From: Opitutia bacterium
GTDB lineage: Bacteria; Verrucomicrobiota; Verrucomicrobiia; Opitutales; UBA953
DNA: 30,310 nucleotides
Assembly (NCBI GenBank): GCA_021204635.1
Contig: JAJPZB010000043.1
Location: 1-30,310, forward strand
Reading direction: 5' to 3'
The notes under the pieces were generated by a model, which had not been told where the DNA came from, did no database searches, and saw only the letters and a list, made by a program, of their open reading frames with translations. Shown in pieces: positions 19,001-27,295 of this stretch (position 1 is the first letter of the stretch; every line of letters starts with the position of its first letter). The translations under genes were made by a program, and so were the position numbers.

Positions 19001-20161
19001 GCTCATCCCAAGTTGAACCGCTGTTGCTGTCGCGAGGACATTATTGACGACATTAGTTCCATCCGATGAACCCAACTTAAGATTTGCCCCGCTGACGTAA
19101 ACATCAGCCAATGTCGAACCATCATCGGCGGAATACGTCCCCCGCAGGTTGTAGGTGTCCCCCAGCATGTGGACATATGTCAAAATCTCATCAAGAGTTT
19201 CCGGGTCGGGCGTACCCTCCATTGTGGAATCTCCGCTCAACGTAGAAAACACAGCCTGATTTAAAATAGAAATAGTCCCACCGGAAAAATATATGCGACC
19301 GGTTCCCGAAAGAATTCCAACCGATGCGTTTGAAATAGAACTGTCCGTGTAAACGACGAGGCGGACGGAGGAAGCTGCATCAGTCCCGAGTTCAATGGTG
19401 GAATATGCGGACGCCGTCACATTAACGAGGAAGTTTAGCGCTCTCACTGCCTCAGCGCCAACCGTGCTGCCGGTGTCGTCATCTCCCAGATCGAACACGG
19501 TGTCCAGCAAATTCTTTGTAGCAGAGCGAAATGATATTGTAGAACTATCCTCCAAATAGACCCTTTGGACACCCACGTACGCATAGCGTCCCGTATTAAC
19601 GACATCGCTATTAACCGTGTAGTATCCCACGAATTGGGACAAATATCCACCAACGAGAAGGGTGGTACCACCGGTGACCTTGAGCGTTCCGGAAAACGCC
19701 GTAGTATCCGGATCATAAATGCCATCAGAATTAACGCCAATAAGCGATTTAGTCCACTCCGTAGCATCTTCCGACCCGTCGTTTCTGGTCAAATACGTCG
19801 CACCATAGTAAGTATCCGATACCCCTGAAAACCCGTTATACTTCAAAGTGCCGCCACCTGTGATGGTGACCGTACCGCCCGTGCCGCCGGTTTCCATGGC
19901 ATCTTTGTAAGTTTCTAAAACAAAGGCATTTGTATCCGAATCGTCGTATAGCGTGCCGCCCCCTAGAAGCTTTCCGTATAAAGTCCAAGTTTCGGAGATA
20001 TTTATGGTCAAGTCCCCGCCGGAGCCTATGAGGTATTCGGCTGTGCTGTTTCCCGTCATTTCGACGTCCATGGTGCTGTCAACATTGACAGCCCCCGCGG
20101 AGCATATACCGCCGAGCAACATGGCTGCGGCGCAGAGGAAAGTTTTTTTGGAAAGCTTCAT
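10055..20161 (-). CDS. Giant autotransporter AT1 with DGYLVD repeat array
   Basis: Type Va autotransporter of about 3368 residues. The start at 20161 gives a normal signal peptide (MKLSKKTFLCAAAMLLGG, cleavage after SAGA). An in-frame ATG at 20179 would add six residues before it, and a GGAG lies 12 nt upstream of the chosen ATG. The passenger contains autotransporter-associated beta strand motifs such as GTLEKIGTESLILTG...YTGATFVKAGEL (near 1135) and GSGNFEKTGGGKLTI...YTGTTTVSNG (near 2830), typical of a surface beta-helix. Residues 1225-2064 are a separate repeat array. The last about 310 residues form an outer-membrane beta-barrel (YDYQTYGVLAGADIKF, GVAVAYDYDRAH) ending LGFRHRF with the usual terminal Phe. 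The barrel is clearly paralogous to that of AT2, 24 nt upstream. No ligand or host target can be read from the sequence; adhesion is inference. Confidence 0.93.
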   Translation of the reverse strand: MKLSKKTFLCAAAMLLGGICSAGAVNVDSTMDVEMTGNSTAEYLIGSGGDLTINISETWTLYGKLLGGGTLYDDSDTNAFVLETYKDAMETGGTGGTVTITGGGTLKYNGFSGVSDTYYGATYLTRNDGSEDATEWTKSLIGVNSDGIYDPDTTAFSGTLKVTGGTTLLVGGYLSQFVGYYTVNSDVVNTGRYAYVGVQRVYLEDSSTISFRSATKNLLDTVFDLGDDDTGSTVGAEAVRALNFLVNVTASAYSTIELGTDAASSVRLVVYTDSSISNASVGILSGTGRIYFSGGTISILNQAVFSTLSGDSTMEGTPDPETLDEILTYVHMLGDTYNLRGTYSADDGSTLADVYVSGANLKLGSSDGTNVVNNVLATATAVQLGMSSFSSVSPNMDYPQAAITSGTTSGTTDEWYEARANYFAKSTNGDLTIYGTQVLNNLESLFVERAYIVDQYNDQNGYYELTRPAGASGTAYYDATGSNSTIYMMSGSTTIVNQSKNRDGVYSGYFRAADDSSSTVANDSILVKTGEGTFVNVGTSTGNQLLNRLYILEGKWISSIPRLESGRIIVGGTGEFWIVVNDTRTFNGRIEGVSDLVIARSSEYTETIIDDEGVETTYSYSGIMNDDREYMVSSLGINGSTTDGRVYFTQAQSFAGDLTVKDGITLIFGYVNGDALSGDVNYLNASIFSKANSITLAGTSSELAQLNIGSYQIIAKLQGEAGTSAVALSNFSTIVLAQNDSEYQYTGAIYGAGSVVKFGSVSMSLGEDSSSYTGATVIMSGPLALNKEHAITDSSGLVLHSGVTVSNAASPTANQSFRALIGESGTQINMFNGNVTVGMGAFETASIKESVLNVLQINGWLETASYYFATYNGAEKYVGYTGDSLDLISGAGLSSELQTLFTRTLGGDRPVFNTEYDTVSVADTVAYLEDPGHLKDAFSRIYATIDTATFSTMTSSAAWSEVFSGVNDTSSIVAMLDEILDYETIYAYVQNEKEKIANGNSSNWTNSNLEYLLDLAEQVRVGGAEALLEQESGSSYNLTADNWQALVDGNFLLYLQEVYGVSAEITADWDSLYGFITYFESDYSFRLTAANIDMLSTRYGITVSTNGYDAFDAAIGIYTSSDYGPSFDGVISGTGTLEKIGTESLILTGVNTYTGATFVKAGELRIDWDAIQNSEYIDITNGALLTIVANTEEGAYRTSEAEGSGFRLDYHGDILELKSADGEVYRVNADGYFTDEGGNIRSANYLVNEQGYLVDTNGNFVLRNGEHATADGYLVNADGVFINDDGEFMDADGYQIDEYGNYYLAGTDYRVDADGNFVDENGKVVTTYYFLNASGYLVNKEGKYIDATGTVISTPIQVDKVYLGLVTHLDANGNLVDVGGDFENVNGTIISDDGYLVDANHNYITTVGSLVDSEGRLVDTNGNFYTTQKDAYKYNIDSEGRFVDSTTGVINTGYTINPDGYFVDAAGKVATLYYTTLKTEYSANAYLVDSFGNVWTREYKVDSDGNIINAATGEVVTTDYTANSDGKILDKNGNVVDGYKVVLDEEDSNYGYLVDSDGYRVTKYSINDRNLIVDENGKPVEEWQNDKISSDGYLVDGDGTIVTNYRVSSDGYLLDGDGEIIVGYKIETDKSSENYGKFVDENGNPIDTDYYIDSYGRLRNSGGTVSGYTFDSDNGYVVDSDGNVVSKYTVSSGVIVDQTGDVVTKYLVSDGYLVDTNGNYVTKDGYTIDSEGYFINSEGKRVSAEYHADADGYLVNSAGENVGYFVDENGNYLTKDSKYTVDSDGHFIDSEGNIVTEKYLSDADGYLVDADGKYVDASGNVLGDDDEKVFVRVKFDHVFTRVEFGYIFGTDSSGYRTNEAGELIDANGNLINDGYIIDADGHYLTKDGYAIYSGGRIVDSLSGNVVSSDYYVNADGNLVKLVDKKETLVAKYRVNSDGYIVDKNGAGDVVYGDYHANADGYFVDADDNVVTTDYRVNEDGYIVDVDDNVVSTYKNDNGFLVGTDGSSTAYSVNSDGYLVDNVVVGYYVNSEGYLVNASGALVDVNGDPVATYTNASGETVAIESEKVFVPVYSGTVFDWIASDLVSGKVLVLQGDTSASNYFVVGYDDDDDESGVNPIKGAGTILIDADSDSARIVMEKALANDDEDGNELFTGSIIVGKGTLVVGIEDRKNFSPDVYINTNSTFEIDIKNEDEALKFSGSVSGSGTFVKSGTGSLEFTDGDVLASRTSSVSLDVEGGEMKLDLNGIIDSTGEATDGIFRDSSTKITVAEGATFTLDVDDTTYETAAQFTGGGIFRKSGSGTLILNRGASSGIALTAATEGDDAEEADSGTLGAWELAALEVVDGGTLEIAEGSEYSVGRVSTEITYEENAMGGLTEKVPTLEVNGTLVIAGDSEDSVVEGALSGSGTVVKGVIDLDENGEVVSTVGEKTVLTLSGNIEDFTGTILLNTGTIEIVSDDDQEVSASIFGNNYVTTELDKKGSGTVSLSGAEALDFRNVNINVYEGTLSVDGDALVKKEYSDGSATKFLNNVEIAAGATFALSPTGSEDGDSELDLATIVLSGAGTFALDGGTILLSDTDNCSNFTGTFYICDDTVLELGSDVHELSGIGGTGTLKIAEGVDDFLLTPASDSVFTGTIEAGSSDTTLTVAGAGRLILSDGNGGNATLENISAIYVGNAATGIAGNVGIASSQDLDAENEVGIFEIRVSGSSVAFVDEIDTSTTGATQIVVADGVSEIGLLANGQIDFSADTDKNNIVAGIFNLSRSDVEIVLSNYKDGTLTLTGLSNIDENVTLATDNGSAGTGTLAVQVGTGKTDSYAGTISGSGNFEKTGGGKLTITADSHSYTGTTTVSNGILVFESETSGKSQVTLSSSALIVKSGATISGGIKLVAENSSLVFSEGDTPATYAVDLTKDEFISYNGTISGILTLEVTADATKRGVAYTVIKYEGTGEGSSDTVETEISNQGTPVFFDEEQSVGGNFVVYVAQNNLKDVVGVSYHDGLSSFLDLMSKWARPDSSGHLSGTEAQKALGAAINKTSNGSLSTAMTNLSPLGLSSMITMPHAEFQSDIRTVSGRLEQRLYDNLSPNSIWAYSSDWEVFAQASSSFVSNDKDNDTMTYDYQTYGVLAGADIKFDEQNSLGVAVAYDYDRAHLHNGGGRVEAHSARAMVFAGSLLCDYLSLNYGAEVGFAAYNAKRNTIVGSNKGDTTGIYGGIFADFVGAFELYQTIEGARLDLLPHIGASVSYYNISSYNESGSISALDIDSFDALSVRARFGVQLNWQVPIDQSALRVALDLSYSLECCDKDTDIDAKMLGEKFGVTAKTFSESVFTVTPGVSYDFDGYTSVYLNYEFMFTTDSEIGHTVSLGFRHRF
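13970..16489 (-). repeat. DGYLVD protein-repeat array inside AT1 (about 840 codons)
   Basis: Residues 1225-2064 of AT1 consist of about 35-40 units, mostly 18-22 residues long. The consensus is Y-x-V-[ND]-[SA]-D-G-Y-[LF]-V-D-x-[ND]-G-N-x-V-x-x, for example YTVDSDGHFIDSEGNIV and YRVNSDGYIVDKNG. The array is rich in Asp, Asn, Gly, Tyr and Val, has no Cys and only two Trp. Three longer elements interrupt it or close it: QVDKVYLGLV, DEKVFVRVKFDHVF and, just past its end, SEKVFVPVYSGTVF. DNA copies are diverged, so this is an old expansion rather than recent slippage. Spacing and aromatic-D-x-x-G layout recall choline/glucan-binding repeats of Firmicutes, without the tryptophans; homology is not shown. 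Confidence 0.92.
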
Positions 20162-20185
20162 AAAAATTAGTTTCTCCATTAGATG

Positions 20186-23100
20186 TTAGAAGCAATAGCG
20201 GAACCCGAGGTTGATATTTTGATCGAGAAAATCGTTCGTCGCATATTCCACGTGGTAACTCAGGAACAGCGCGGTGGTGTCCGAGAGATCGAGCGTTATT
20301 GTCGGTCCCAAGTAGAAAGAATCTCGCGAGAACATCGTTGCATCGACGCGGAAATTGCTTCCCGACACATTTCTAAACTTGGAGCGGATTGCGACATCGT
20401 CGTCTGCAAACTCGTGCGAGTACCCCGCTCCAATCCCCACCCGCATATACCATTCGCCAACAGGGAAGACGTAGTCCAAATCCAAGCCAATGGTCCAGCG
20501 CACGCTCCACGCGTCAAAGGATCTCGTGTCCAAACCTGCCATTCCCGATTCGTTAAACGAATCGATGTCTGTGTAGAGGACAGAGACGCCGGTCCTCGCC
20601 GTCAGCATGAGGCGGGTTCCGTCAGTCGTGTCGGTGTATAACAGGAATCCGCGACCGACATTGGCAAACGCGCCGATGTTGAGCCCGTCGGTGTCGCCCT
20701 TTGCAGAGCCGACGATCGTCTTGCGCTTCACGTCATATCCGGTCCAACCCACGCTGACGCCGCCATCGACGAAGAAGGAATAGTCGTCGCCGAAGAGCGT
20801 AGATCCGAATACGGTTGCGCGCCCCGAGTTGGATTCAATTTTCCCGCCGCCGGAGTGAATATCCGCCTTGCCATAGTCGTAGGCAACGGCGAGACCGAGC
20901 AGTGAAAAATCGTCCAACTTCTGATCTACTCCCGCGAAGACGCCAAAGGTCTTGTAGTCGTAGTTGGCGGCGTCTGCCGCCTTGGAATTGGTCACGAGGT
21001 TGCCCTGTGCTGAGGCGAAAAGTTCCATTCCGTTTTCGACCATGTCGCTGACGGTGTCAAAACGGCGGTGCTCGGTGCGCTGTTCAATGCGGTCTATGTC
21101 GTTTTGGAAAGCCCTCGCCGTGACAGCCGTCATGTAGGAATAGCTAAGCGGAGAGAGGTTCGCGACCATCGCACCGAGGTTCGAGGCAGACGCCTTGTTC
21201 AGCGCCACGCCCAACTCGCTGAGCTCGCTCTCCAAGACCACGCCCTGGTCTGCCTTATCCAACCCGGCAATCGCGTCCAAGGCAGATGTGAAGCTGCCCA
21301 CCAAACCGTCGCGCAGTTTTACGCCATTTATGTCGGCAAACGAATCCGGAATCGAATACGCGGAAATCGTCCCGGGAGACGTTTGCGAAATCATGAAGAG
21401 CGACGATTCCTCGTTTTTCAGGTGGCTCCCGATATCTACCAATTCGCTGTTGGAAAGTTCTTCCGCATCGGGGTTGGTGTTTTTGAAGATGACCATCTCG
21501 TAGCCGTGCTCTTTCGCATTGCTGCCGGTGAGGTAGATCGTGCCGTTTATCGTCAGCGTCCCCGCATACGAAATTGCGTCATCGGCGCCAATGTTCAGCT
21601 TGACGCTTCCGCCGTCATCGACCTGGAAACTCCCGTTCGTGAGAGTGACGCCACCGGAAAGTGTCGCCCCGCTTTCCACGATAAAGTTGCTCGTCGCGAG
21701 CGTCGTCCCCGACGAGAAGCTGATCGTTCCCGCCGAGATAGTCGTCGTGCCGGTGTAGCTTTGCGAGGAGGTGACAGACAAGTCGCCCGCGCCGTCTTTT
21801 ACAAAGTTGCCGGAGCCGCTGACATTGCGGGAAAGGGTATCAACTCTGGAATTTTCGACATAGATGCTGAGCGTGCTGTCCGCGAGCGTCGCCAACTCTA
21901 CGAAGTCGTCTAACTTGGAAACTCCGCGCAATTCAAATTCGCCCTCTTCCACGCCAAGCGTGAGCGTTCCCTTACCCGCCGCCAAGTAATTCCAAAGCTC
22001 GTCATTGATGGACAAGGCAGACTGCCCGCCGTCGGTGGTGTCGCTCAGATCGATCCTCATCGCAGTTTCGCCGGCCTTGTAGATGCCGAGGCTTTTCAAA
22101 TTCGCAGAACTGTCTTCCGACAAACCTATCGTTGCGGCAGAAATGGAAGAAACGCCATTGGCTGCCTCGGTGGACGAAAGATTGTCCGACGAGAAGTACA
22201 GGTTTGCATTGCCATCGACGCGGATTACCTCGGCATCGCTCGAGCCGCTCAACGTAGCCTTTGCATCGACCTGCAAGGAACCGTCTTTGACCAAGAACTT
22301 GCCGACTGCGCTCGTGGAGGCGAGCACCAACCTGCCGCTTCCCGTGACCTCTATCTCGGAAATGGAAGAATTGAAGCTCCCCTCAATAACCGTGTTGTGT
22401 TCCTGATAGATAGTCAGCGTCCCGCTTCCATCTACCAGCACATCTGCGTTTTCGGCAGAGGCTATTGAGCATATGTCGAGAGTGCCCGAAACAGAAATTT
22501 CGAGTTTGACGCCCTCAACCGACAAAATCCCGTTGAAATATTTCCCGTCGGCAGATGCTATCGGGGTGAGCATCGTGCTACTGTCGTTTATGTGGATCGT
22601 TCCGCTGATCCCATCGAGCGGAGGTTCATAGGACAAGAGTATCGTGCCGGAACCCTCGATATTTGACAAATCCACGTCGAAACCCGCGTAATCAAAGGCG
22701 ATAACGGCATCAGAGGCAACCACTGCCTTCGCGAACGAAAACACCGAGGCATCGCTTCCCTTGATAATCAACTCGCCCTGATAGACGTAGAGGTTCGCGT
22801 CTCCGACGGACGACCCTGTCAAGGTAAAAGTCCCTGCCCCATACTTGCCGATATTAACCTCGGTCGCGGCGAGGGTATTTATGGTTCCGCCAAACTCTAC
22901 AGCGTCTTCCTCATCGGGGACGTTGAACACTATTTCCCCGTCCCCTGAGAGATAAACGGTTCGCGAGTAAGTATTGTCCGAAGAATAGACCGAGGCGTCA
23001 ACGATCATGGTTCCGGACACGACCTCCAAATCTATGTTCGAGAGCGTCTTGGAAGCGAAAGAGAAAACTCCTGCTCCGTCTCCAACGTCTAGAACGATAC

Positions 23101-26100
23101 GCGCCCCGCTTCCGCCTTCCACATCGCCAGAAAACTCATAGATCTCGCCTTCCTCCACCGTAGTGTACGTCCCGCTCGAGCTGTCGATGTAGAGCAAACT
23201 GCCGGAGCCCGACTCCCCATCAGCATCCTTGAGCGTCAGGGTGAGGGTCTTATTTGAATCAACGTAAATACTGCCGTCTCCGGAAATGCTGCGGAAGGTT
23301 TGATCCTCGTCTATTTCCAACCTCGCACCAAATTCGACATCCGCTACTGCATTTTCTGCAAAATTTTCGGCATCCAAGATCAACTCACCTTCCGAAACGA
23401 GCAGAGTTCCCGCAAAATCCCCGTTCGAGTCGCCGTTCAACACGAGCGTCCCCACTCCCGATTTCTCAAAAGTCCCCAAACCTTCGAGCGCGAGAGACGA
23501 CGTAACCGTCCCCGAGCTTTCCTCGTAGGTAAACGTTGCGCCCTCCTTTATCGTTATCGTCTGCGCAGTGCCCGTAGTCGCAACAGTCTTCAATTTGGCA
23601 GTGGTTGCGTCCTCGGTCGCGATAATGTAATCGACCATTATCAGACGCCCCTCCTCAACCGTGATGTTGCCGGCAATGTCGAGCGTGCCGTCGAGCGTCA
23701 AGGTTCCTGCGCCCTTCTTTACCAAGTCGCCCGCCGCAGTCAGCGAATTGCTCCACACCAAGTCTTCGTCTTGAATCAGGGTCAAGGTCGAGCCCGCAGC
23801 AGAAATCGTGACATCGCCCTGCGCGGCGCGCAAGGTCATCTCCAAGTCGCCATCTACAATAGTCGTGGTTCCCGTGTATGCCACACTCGAGCCGAGGATG
23901 AGTTTCCCGTCGCCGGTCTTTTCAAAATTCCCGTGTCCGGTAATTTCCTCGTCCAGCCAAATTGTCTCGCCCTCTGCCCCCGTCGTGTTTAAGGAGAACA
24001 CCGCTCCTTCCTCAATGAGAATCCCGTCGGCTACATTTCCCGACACCGCGATGACATCGACTGACGCGCTCTCTACCCCTTCGACACCTTCAGCGTTTCC
24101 ATCTTCTTCACTGACATCGCCTCTGTCCCCGTCGCTTGCTACGACGTCGGCAATCACTTTGAAGGTCTCGTTCCCGTCTTCGTCGAGAACCGCGTTCCCC
24201 TCTTCATCTACAACCCTTTCATACTTCACGATTCCGAGCGTGTCGTAATCCACCTCGAGGACGCCAGCCGTAACCTTGATGTAGTTTGTCGCCAAGGTCC
24301 CGGAAATCGTCAAGCGGCTGTTGGAATCCACCTTCTCCAAGGAATCGACCGTCAAACTGCCATCGAATGACAACCTTTCAAGCATGGTGTCATACTTCCC
24401 CTCCACAAAAGAGTTGTCGGCAAGGAGCTTCAAATACAGCCAGGCATAATCAGCCTCGGTGATTTGGGAGTACTGACCACTGCCGCTGCGTTTAAATTCC
24501 AAGCCCCTCTCGGCAAAAATCTCATCAAGCGCATCCCAATCATCGGAAGAGCAGTTGCTGTCTGCGTAGTGGATCAGCGCGCTACTGCCCCCATCCAACA
24601 AATCTGTGATGGGCTTCAAATAACTCTCGGCGTCCGCGTAGTAGAGATCTTGCGTTCCATTGCTGTTGGAAAGTGCTGCTGTGACAATGGCGCCGCCGCT
24701 CGCCGCAAGCGACCGCTCCAAAACCGATTGGCGGGAAGCCGTGTTCCCGACAATCAACGCCCCGTCGACAGTCATCTCGCTGCCCTCAGCGCCATACAGG
24801 GCGGCAACCTGCTGGTCTCCACTCATCGTGACGACCGTGCCCGTGTTTAGCGCAAGCGCGGAAACGTTGCAAAGCGTGGACGCCGTTGTCGCCACCAAAT
24901 TGCCTTCCTCGACAATCATCGCGCCAAAATACGAAACCGAAGGACCTGCCGACAACGTGAGCGTCTCCGCTCCGGTCTTAATCACGTTTCCAACGCCCTG
25001 AATCGAGCCGCGAAATTCACCATATTGCAATGTCTCATCAAAGTCGTCCGAAGAATAAGTGTTGAACTCAACAGCTCCGGGCTGGTCGATGTTTACAGTC
25101 ATCGTTCCACGACCAAGATCTACTTCCGAGAAAATATCGCCGACAAGGTTGTTCACCTTCTGATTCGTGTTGTTGAACGACAGTTTAGACGTCTGGCTGG
25201 CATCAGTAATATTCCCCTCCTCATCAATCTCTGACGCAACACCGGTCAAAATAATAGCCTTGGCAAGACCGAACGTGCCTCCCGAAAATTTAATCTGATC
25301 CGTATTCAGGTCTCCATCATAAACATCTTCTGAGGTTAAAGCTGTTGTCACAACGAGCGAAGTGCCGCCGTAGACATCATCCGCTGTCAAGACAAGAGTC
25401 GTACCTCCCTTTACAATAACGTTGCCGGTAACGAACCTCTGCTCCGTCACAACCTCTATTGTTCCGGGAGTTCTGTAGTTGTTGCTCGCGTCAACCTCGC
25501 CACCGAGCGTATCGATCAATTCGTAAGAGGAAAAAACGAGATCTGCATCTTCGCCAACTTCGAGGCGTACCTTCAAGGTCGCAGCGTCGTTCTCTATTAT
25601 AACTAACTCCCCACCATAGACTTTTACGCCAGGTTCTTCGACCCAATGCTCATTTCCCTCAGCCCAATCATAAACGCCGGGAGACAAATTGAGCGCAACG
25701 ACATTGGTCACCAACTTCCCCTCCAAGCACACCAAATTCGAATAGCTCGCCGATTCAAGAATAAGGGCAAGATCTCCTTCGCCGTACTTCAAAAAAGTTC
25801 CGCCGGTCGCCAAACTCCCGTCGGAATTGACACCGCCGCAAATGGTTCCCTTGTAAATACCGCCGTGCCCACTCTCTTGCCGAACGGCAAGCGTGGCGTC
25901 CTCCGCAATCACGAGGTATGACCCTGAACCGGTTCCGGGGATGAGCGGCGAATCAGTATATTCCTCATCGGCAGCGTTTTGTACTGCGCTCGCAGAAGAT
26001 TTCGTGCTGTCCGTAGCCGAAGCGCCGACGGCAAACATAGCCTGGAAATTTTTAATGACCTGATTTTCCTCTATCACGAGCGTTCCCGCCGCAGCATCGG

Positions 26101-27271
26101 GGAAAAAGGAATTTTTCCACTCCATCAGGGTATAGATCGTACCACCTACCGTGGTAGTTCCTATGTTGTAAACCTGAAACCGCACATCTGCCCCACCGCG
26201 AGCTGCCTCAGACTTGGAACTGGTTCCACCGGTGAGGCTTTGAGAATCAACCGTTCCCGAAATATTCACTGAAGCAGCATTTGACAGCGAGTGACTGTAC
26301 TCGAGGTCATACCCATACTCCGCAAGAACGCCGGTCGGGTCATCTGTGGTATAAACTATCCCCGCATCTCCGTGCAAGACGGTGCTTCCGCCCGCTGCAT
26401 AAAAATTCCCATAAAAGTCCAAACTATCACGGTAAACAGCGAGGTCTCCATCTCCCGTCTTGTAAATATTGGCGCTCCCTTCTATGAACCCGACTGAACC
26501 TCCGTATTCAAGTGTGGCACTCGTCCCATCATATGCGTCGATGTGAATATCGATACAGTGGTTAGTACTGTTGCCAACCACAAGCGTCGGAAAATATCCC
26601 GACGTGACGTCACCGTTGCCGCTTGTCAGGTCGCTACCCACATTTAGATTGTGAAGAGAAATGAGAACGTTAGATGAATTTTGAATCATCGAAGTCTGAT
26701 ACCATTCACTAACGTCCAAAATTGTCCCTGCGTACAACGTAATTTTATCCACACCCCACATCTTGGCACCGGAAGAACCCCAGTAGAGCGAGTTCAAGCG
26801 CGTCCCATAATCTGCCCACGCATTTACGGCTTCTGTTAAGTAAACCGTGCCTGCCTCAATTCTCAGCTCCCCGCCTGTCCAATTCGGCAATAACGACAAC
26901 GGAACACGAGTATAAGCAACAGGATCCATATCAACCCACCAAAGGTATCCACTCGTCGAATAAGGCGATGATTTATATGACCCGGCACTGATGGGTGTGT
27001 AATAAAGTGAATTGATGGCTCCATGCTCAAAAAGCTGTACTCCACCATCCGTGCGAATAACCACATCTCCAACACCGTAGAAGGCGTCGTAGGTTCCCGT
27101 CCCCGTGATCACTAACACGCTATCAGGATAGCTGCTCAAGTTGTTTGACCCGTTATACAAGTTATCTTCGCTATACTCATAATACGCAGCATTAGCGGCG
27201 AGCGTGCCGGCGGCTAAGGCAGCGGCGGCAAGCAATGTTCTTTTCGTCAAGGCTGAAAAATTTTTGAACAT
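20186..27271 (-). CDS. Large autotransporter AT2 (beta-helix passenger)
   Basis: Type Va autotransporter of 2361 residues. The signal peptide is MFKNFSALTKRTLLAAAALA with likely cleavage after ANA, near residue 28. The passenger has repeated beta-helix motifs of the autotransporter-associated strand type: GVGNVIKTGAETLTLS, GHGNFEKTGDGKLILG, GLGTFEKSGVGTLVLNG and GSGNFVKDGAGDLSVTS, each followed by a [YF]xG(T/A) rung. The barrel starts near residue 2040 after LSPLSYSYMTA, includes DYKTFGVFAGVDQKL and GLAVAYDYGKADIHSGGGK, and ends LGFRYCF. It shares its architecture and much barrel sequence with AT1, but holds only one short D-E-x-G unit where AT1 has its long array. It begins 24 nt after the PEGA gene stop and ends 24 nt before AT1, so all three are probably one transcript. 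Function is likely surface display; the ligand is unknown. Confidence 0.93.
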   Translation of the reverse strand: MFKNFSALTKRTLLAAAALAAGTLAANAAYYEYSEDNLYNGSNNLSSYPDSVLVITGTGTYDAFYGVGDVVIRTDGGVQLFEHGAINSLYYTPISAGSYKSSPYSTSGYLWWVDMDPVAYTRVPLSLLPNWTGGELRIEAGTVYLTEAVNAWADYGTRLNSLYWGSSGAKMWGVDKITLYAGTILDVSEWYQTSMIQNSSNVLISLHNLNVGSDLTSGNGDVTSGYFPTLVVGNSTNHCIDIHIDAYDGTSATLEYGGSVGFIEGSANIYKTGDGDLAVYRDSLDFYGNFYAAGGSTVLHGDAGIVYTTDDPTGVLAEYGYDLEYSHSLSNAASVNISGTVDSQSLTGGTSSKSEAARGGADVRFQVYNIGTTTVGGTIYTLMEWKNSFFPDAAAGTLVIEENQVIKNFQAMFAVGASATDSTKSSASAVQNAADEEYTDSPLIPGTGSGSYLVIAEDATLAVRQESGHGGIYKGTICGGVNSDGSLATGGTFLKYGEGDLALILESASYSNLVCLEGKLVTNVVALNLSPGVYDWAEGNEHWVEEPGVKVYGGELVIIENDAATLKVRLEVGEDADLVFSSYELIDTLGGEVDASNNYRTPGTIEVVTEQRFVTGNVIVKGGTTLVLTADDVYGGTSLVVTTALTSEDVYDGDLNTDQIKFSGGTFGLAKAIILTGVASEIDEEGNITDASQTSKLSFNNTNQKVNNLVGDIFSEVDLGRGTMTVNIDQPGAVEFNTYSSDDFDETLQYGEFRGSIQGVGNVIKTGAETLTLSAGPSVSYFGAMIVEEGNLVATTASTLCNVSALALNTGTVVTMSGDQQVAALYGAEGSEMTVDGALIVGNTASRQSVLERSLAASGGAIVTAALSNSNGTQDLYYADAESYLKPITDLLDGGSSALIHYADSNCSSDDWDALDEIFAERGLEFKRSGSGQYSQITEADYAWLYLKLLADNSFVEGKYDTMLERLSFDGSLTVDSLEKVDSNSRLTISGTLATNYIKVTAGVLEVDYDTLGIVKYERVVDEEGNAVLDEDGNETFKVIADVVASDGDRGDVSEEDGNAEGVEGVESASVDVIAVSGNVADGILIEEGAVFSLNTTGAEGETIWLDEEITGHGNFEKTGDGKLILGSSVAYTGTTTIVDGDLEMTLRAAQGDVTISAAGSTLTLIQDEDLVWSNSLTAAGDLVKKGAGTLTLDGTLDIAGNITVEEGRLIMVDYIIATEDATTAKLKTVATTGTAQTITIKEGATFTYEESSGTVTSSLALEGLGTFEKSGVGTLVLNGDSNGDFAGTLLVSEGELILDAENFAENAVADVEFGARLEIDEDQTFRSISGDGSIYVDSNKTLTLTLKDADGESGSGSLLYIDSSSGTYTTVEEGEIYEFSGDVEGGSGARIVLDVGDGAGVFSFASKTLSNIDLEVVSGTMIVDASVYSSDNTYSRTVYLSGDGEIVFNVPDEEDAVEFGGTINTLAATEVNIGKYGAGTFTLTGSSVGDANLYVYQGELIIKGSDASVFSFAKAVVASDAVIAFDYAGFDVDLSNIEGSGTILLSYEPPLDGISGTIHINDSSTMLTPIASADGKYFNGILSVEGVKLEISVSGTLDICSIASAENADVLVDGSGTLTIYQEHNTVIEGSFNSSISEIEVTGSGRLVLASTSAVGKFLVKDGSLQVDAKATLSGSSDAEVIRVDGNANLYFSSDNLSSTEAANGVSSISAATIGLSEDSSANLKSLGIYKAGETAMRIDLSDTTDGGQSALSINDELWNYLAAGKGTLTLGVEEGEFELRGVSKLDDFVELATLADSTLSIYVENSRVDTLSRNVSGSGNFVKDGAGDLSVTSSQSYTGTTTISAGTISFSSGTTLATSNFIVESGATLSGGVTLTNGSFQVDDGGSVKLNIGADDAISYAGTLTINGTIYLTGSNAKEHGYEMVIFKNTNPDAEELSNSELVDIGSHLKNEESSLFMISQTSPGTISAYSIPDSFADINGVKLRDGLVGSFTSALDAIAGLDKADQGVVLESELSELGVALNKASASNLGAMVANLSPLSYSYMTAVTARAFQNDIDRIEQRTEHRRFDTVSDMVENGMELFASAQGNLVTNSKAADAANYDYKTFGVFAGVDQKLDDFSLLGLAVAYDYGKADIHSGGGKIESNSGRATVFGSTLFGDDYSFFVDGGVSVGWTGYDVKRKTIVGSAKGDTDGLNIGAFANVGRGFLLYTDTTDGTRLMLTARTGVSVLYTDIDSFNESGMAGLDTRSFDAWSVRWTIGLDLDYVFPVGEWYMRVGIGAGYSHEFADDDVAIRSKFRNVSGSNFRVDATMFSRDSFYLGPTITLDLSDTTALFLSYHVEYATNDFLDQNINLGFRYCF

Positions 27272-27295
27272 GGGAAATGGTTTCGGAGGGCTTGG

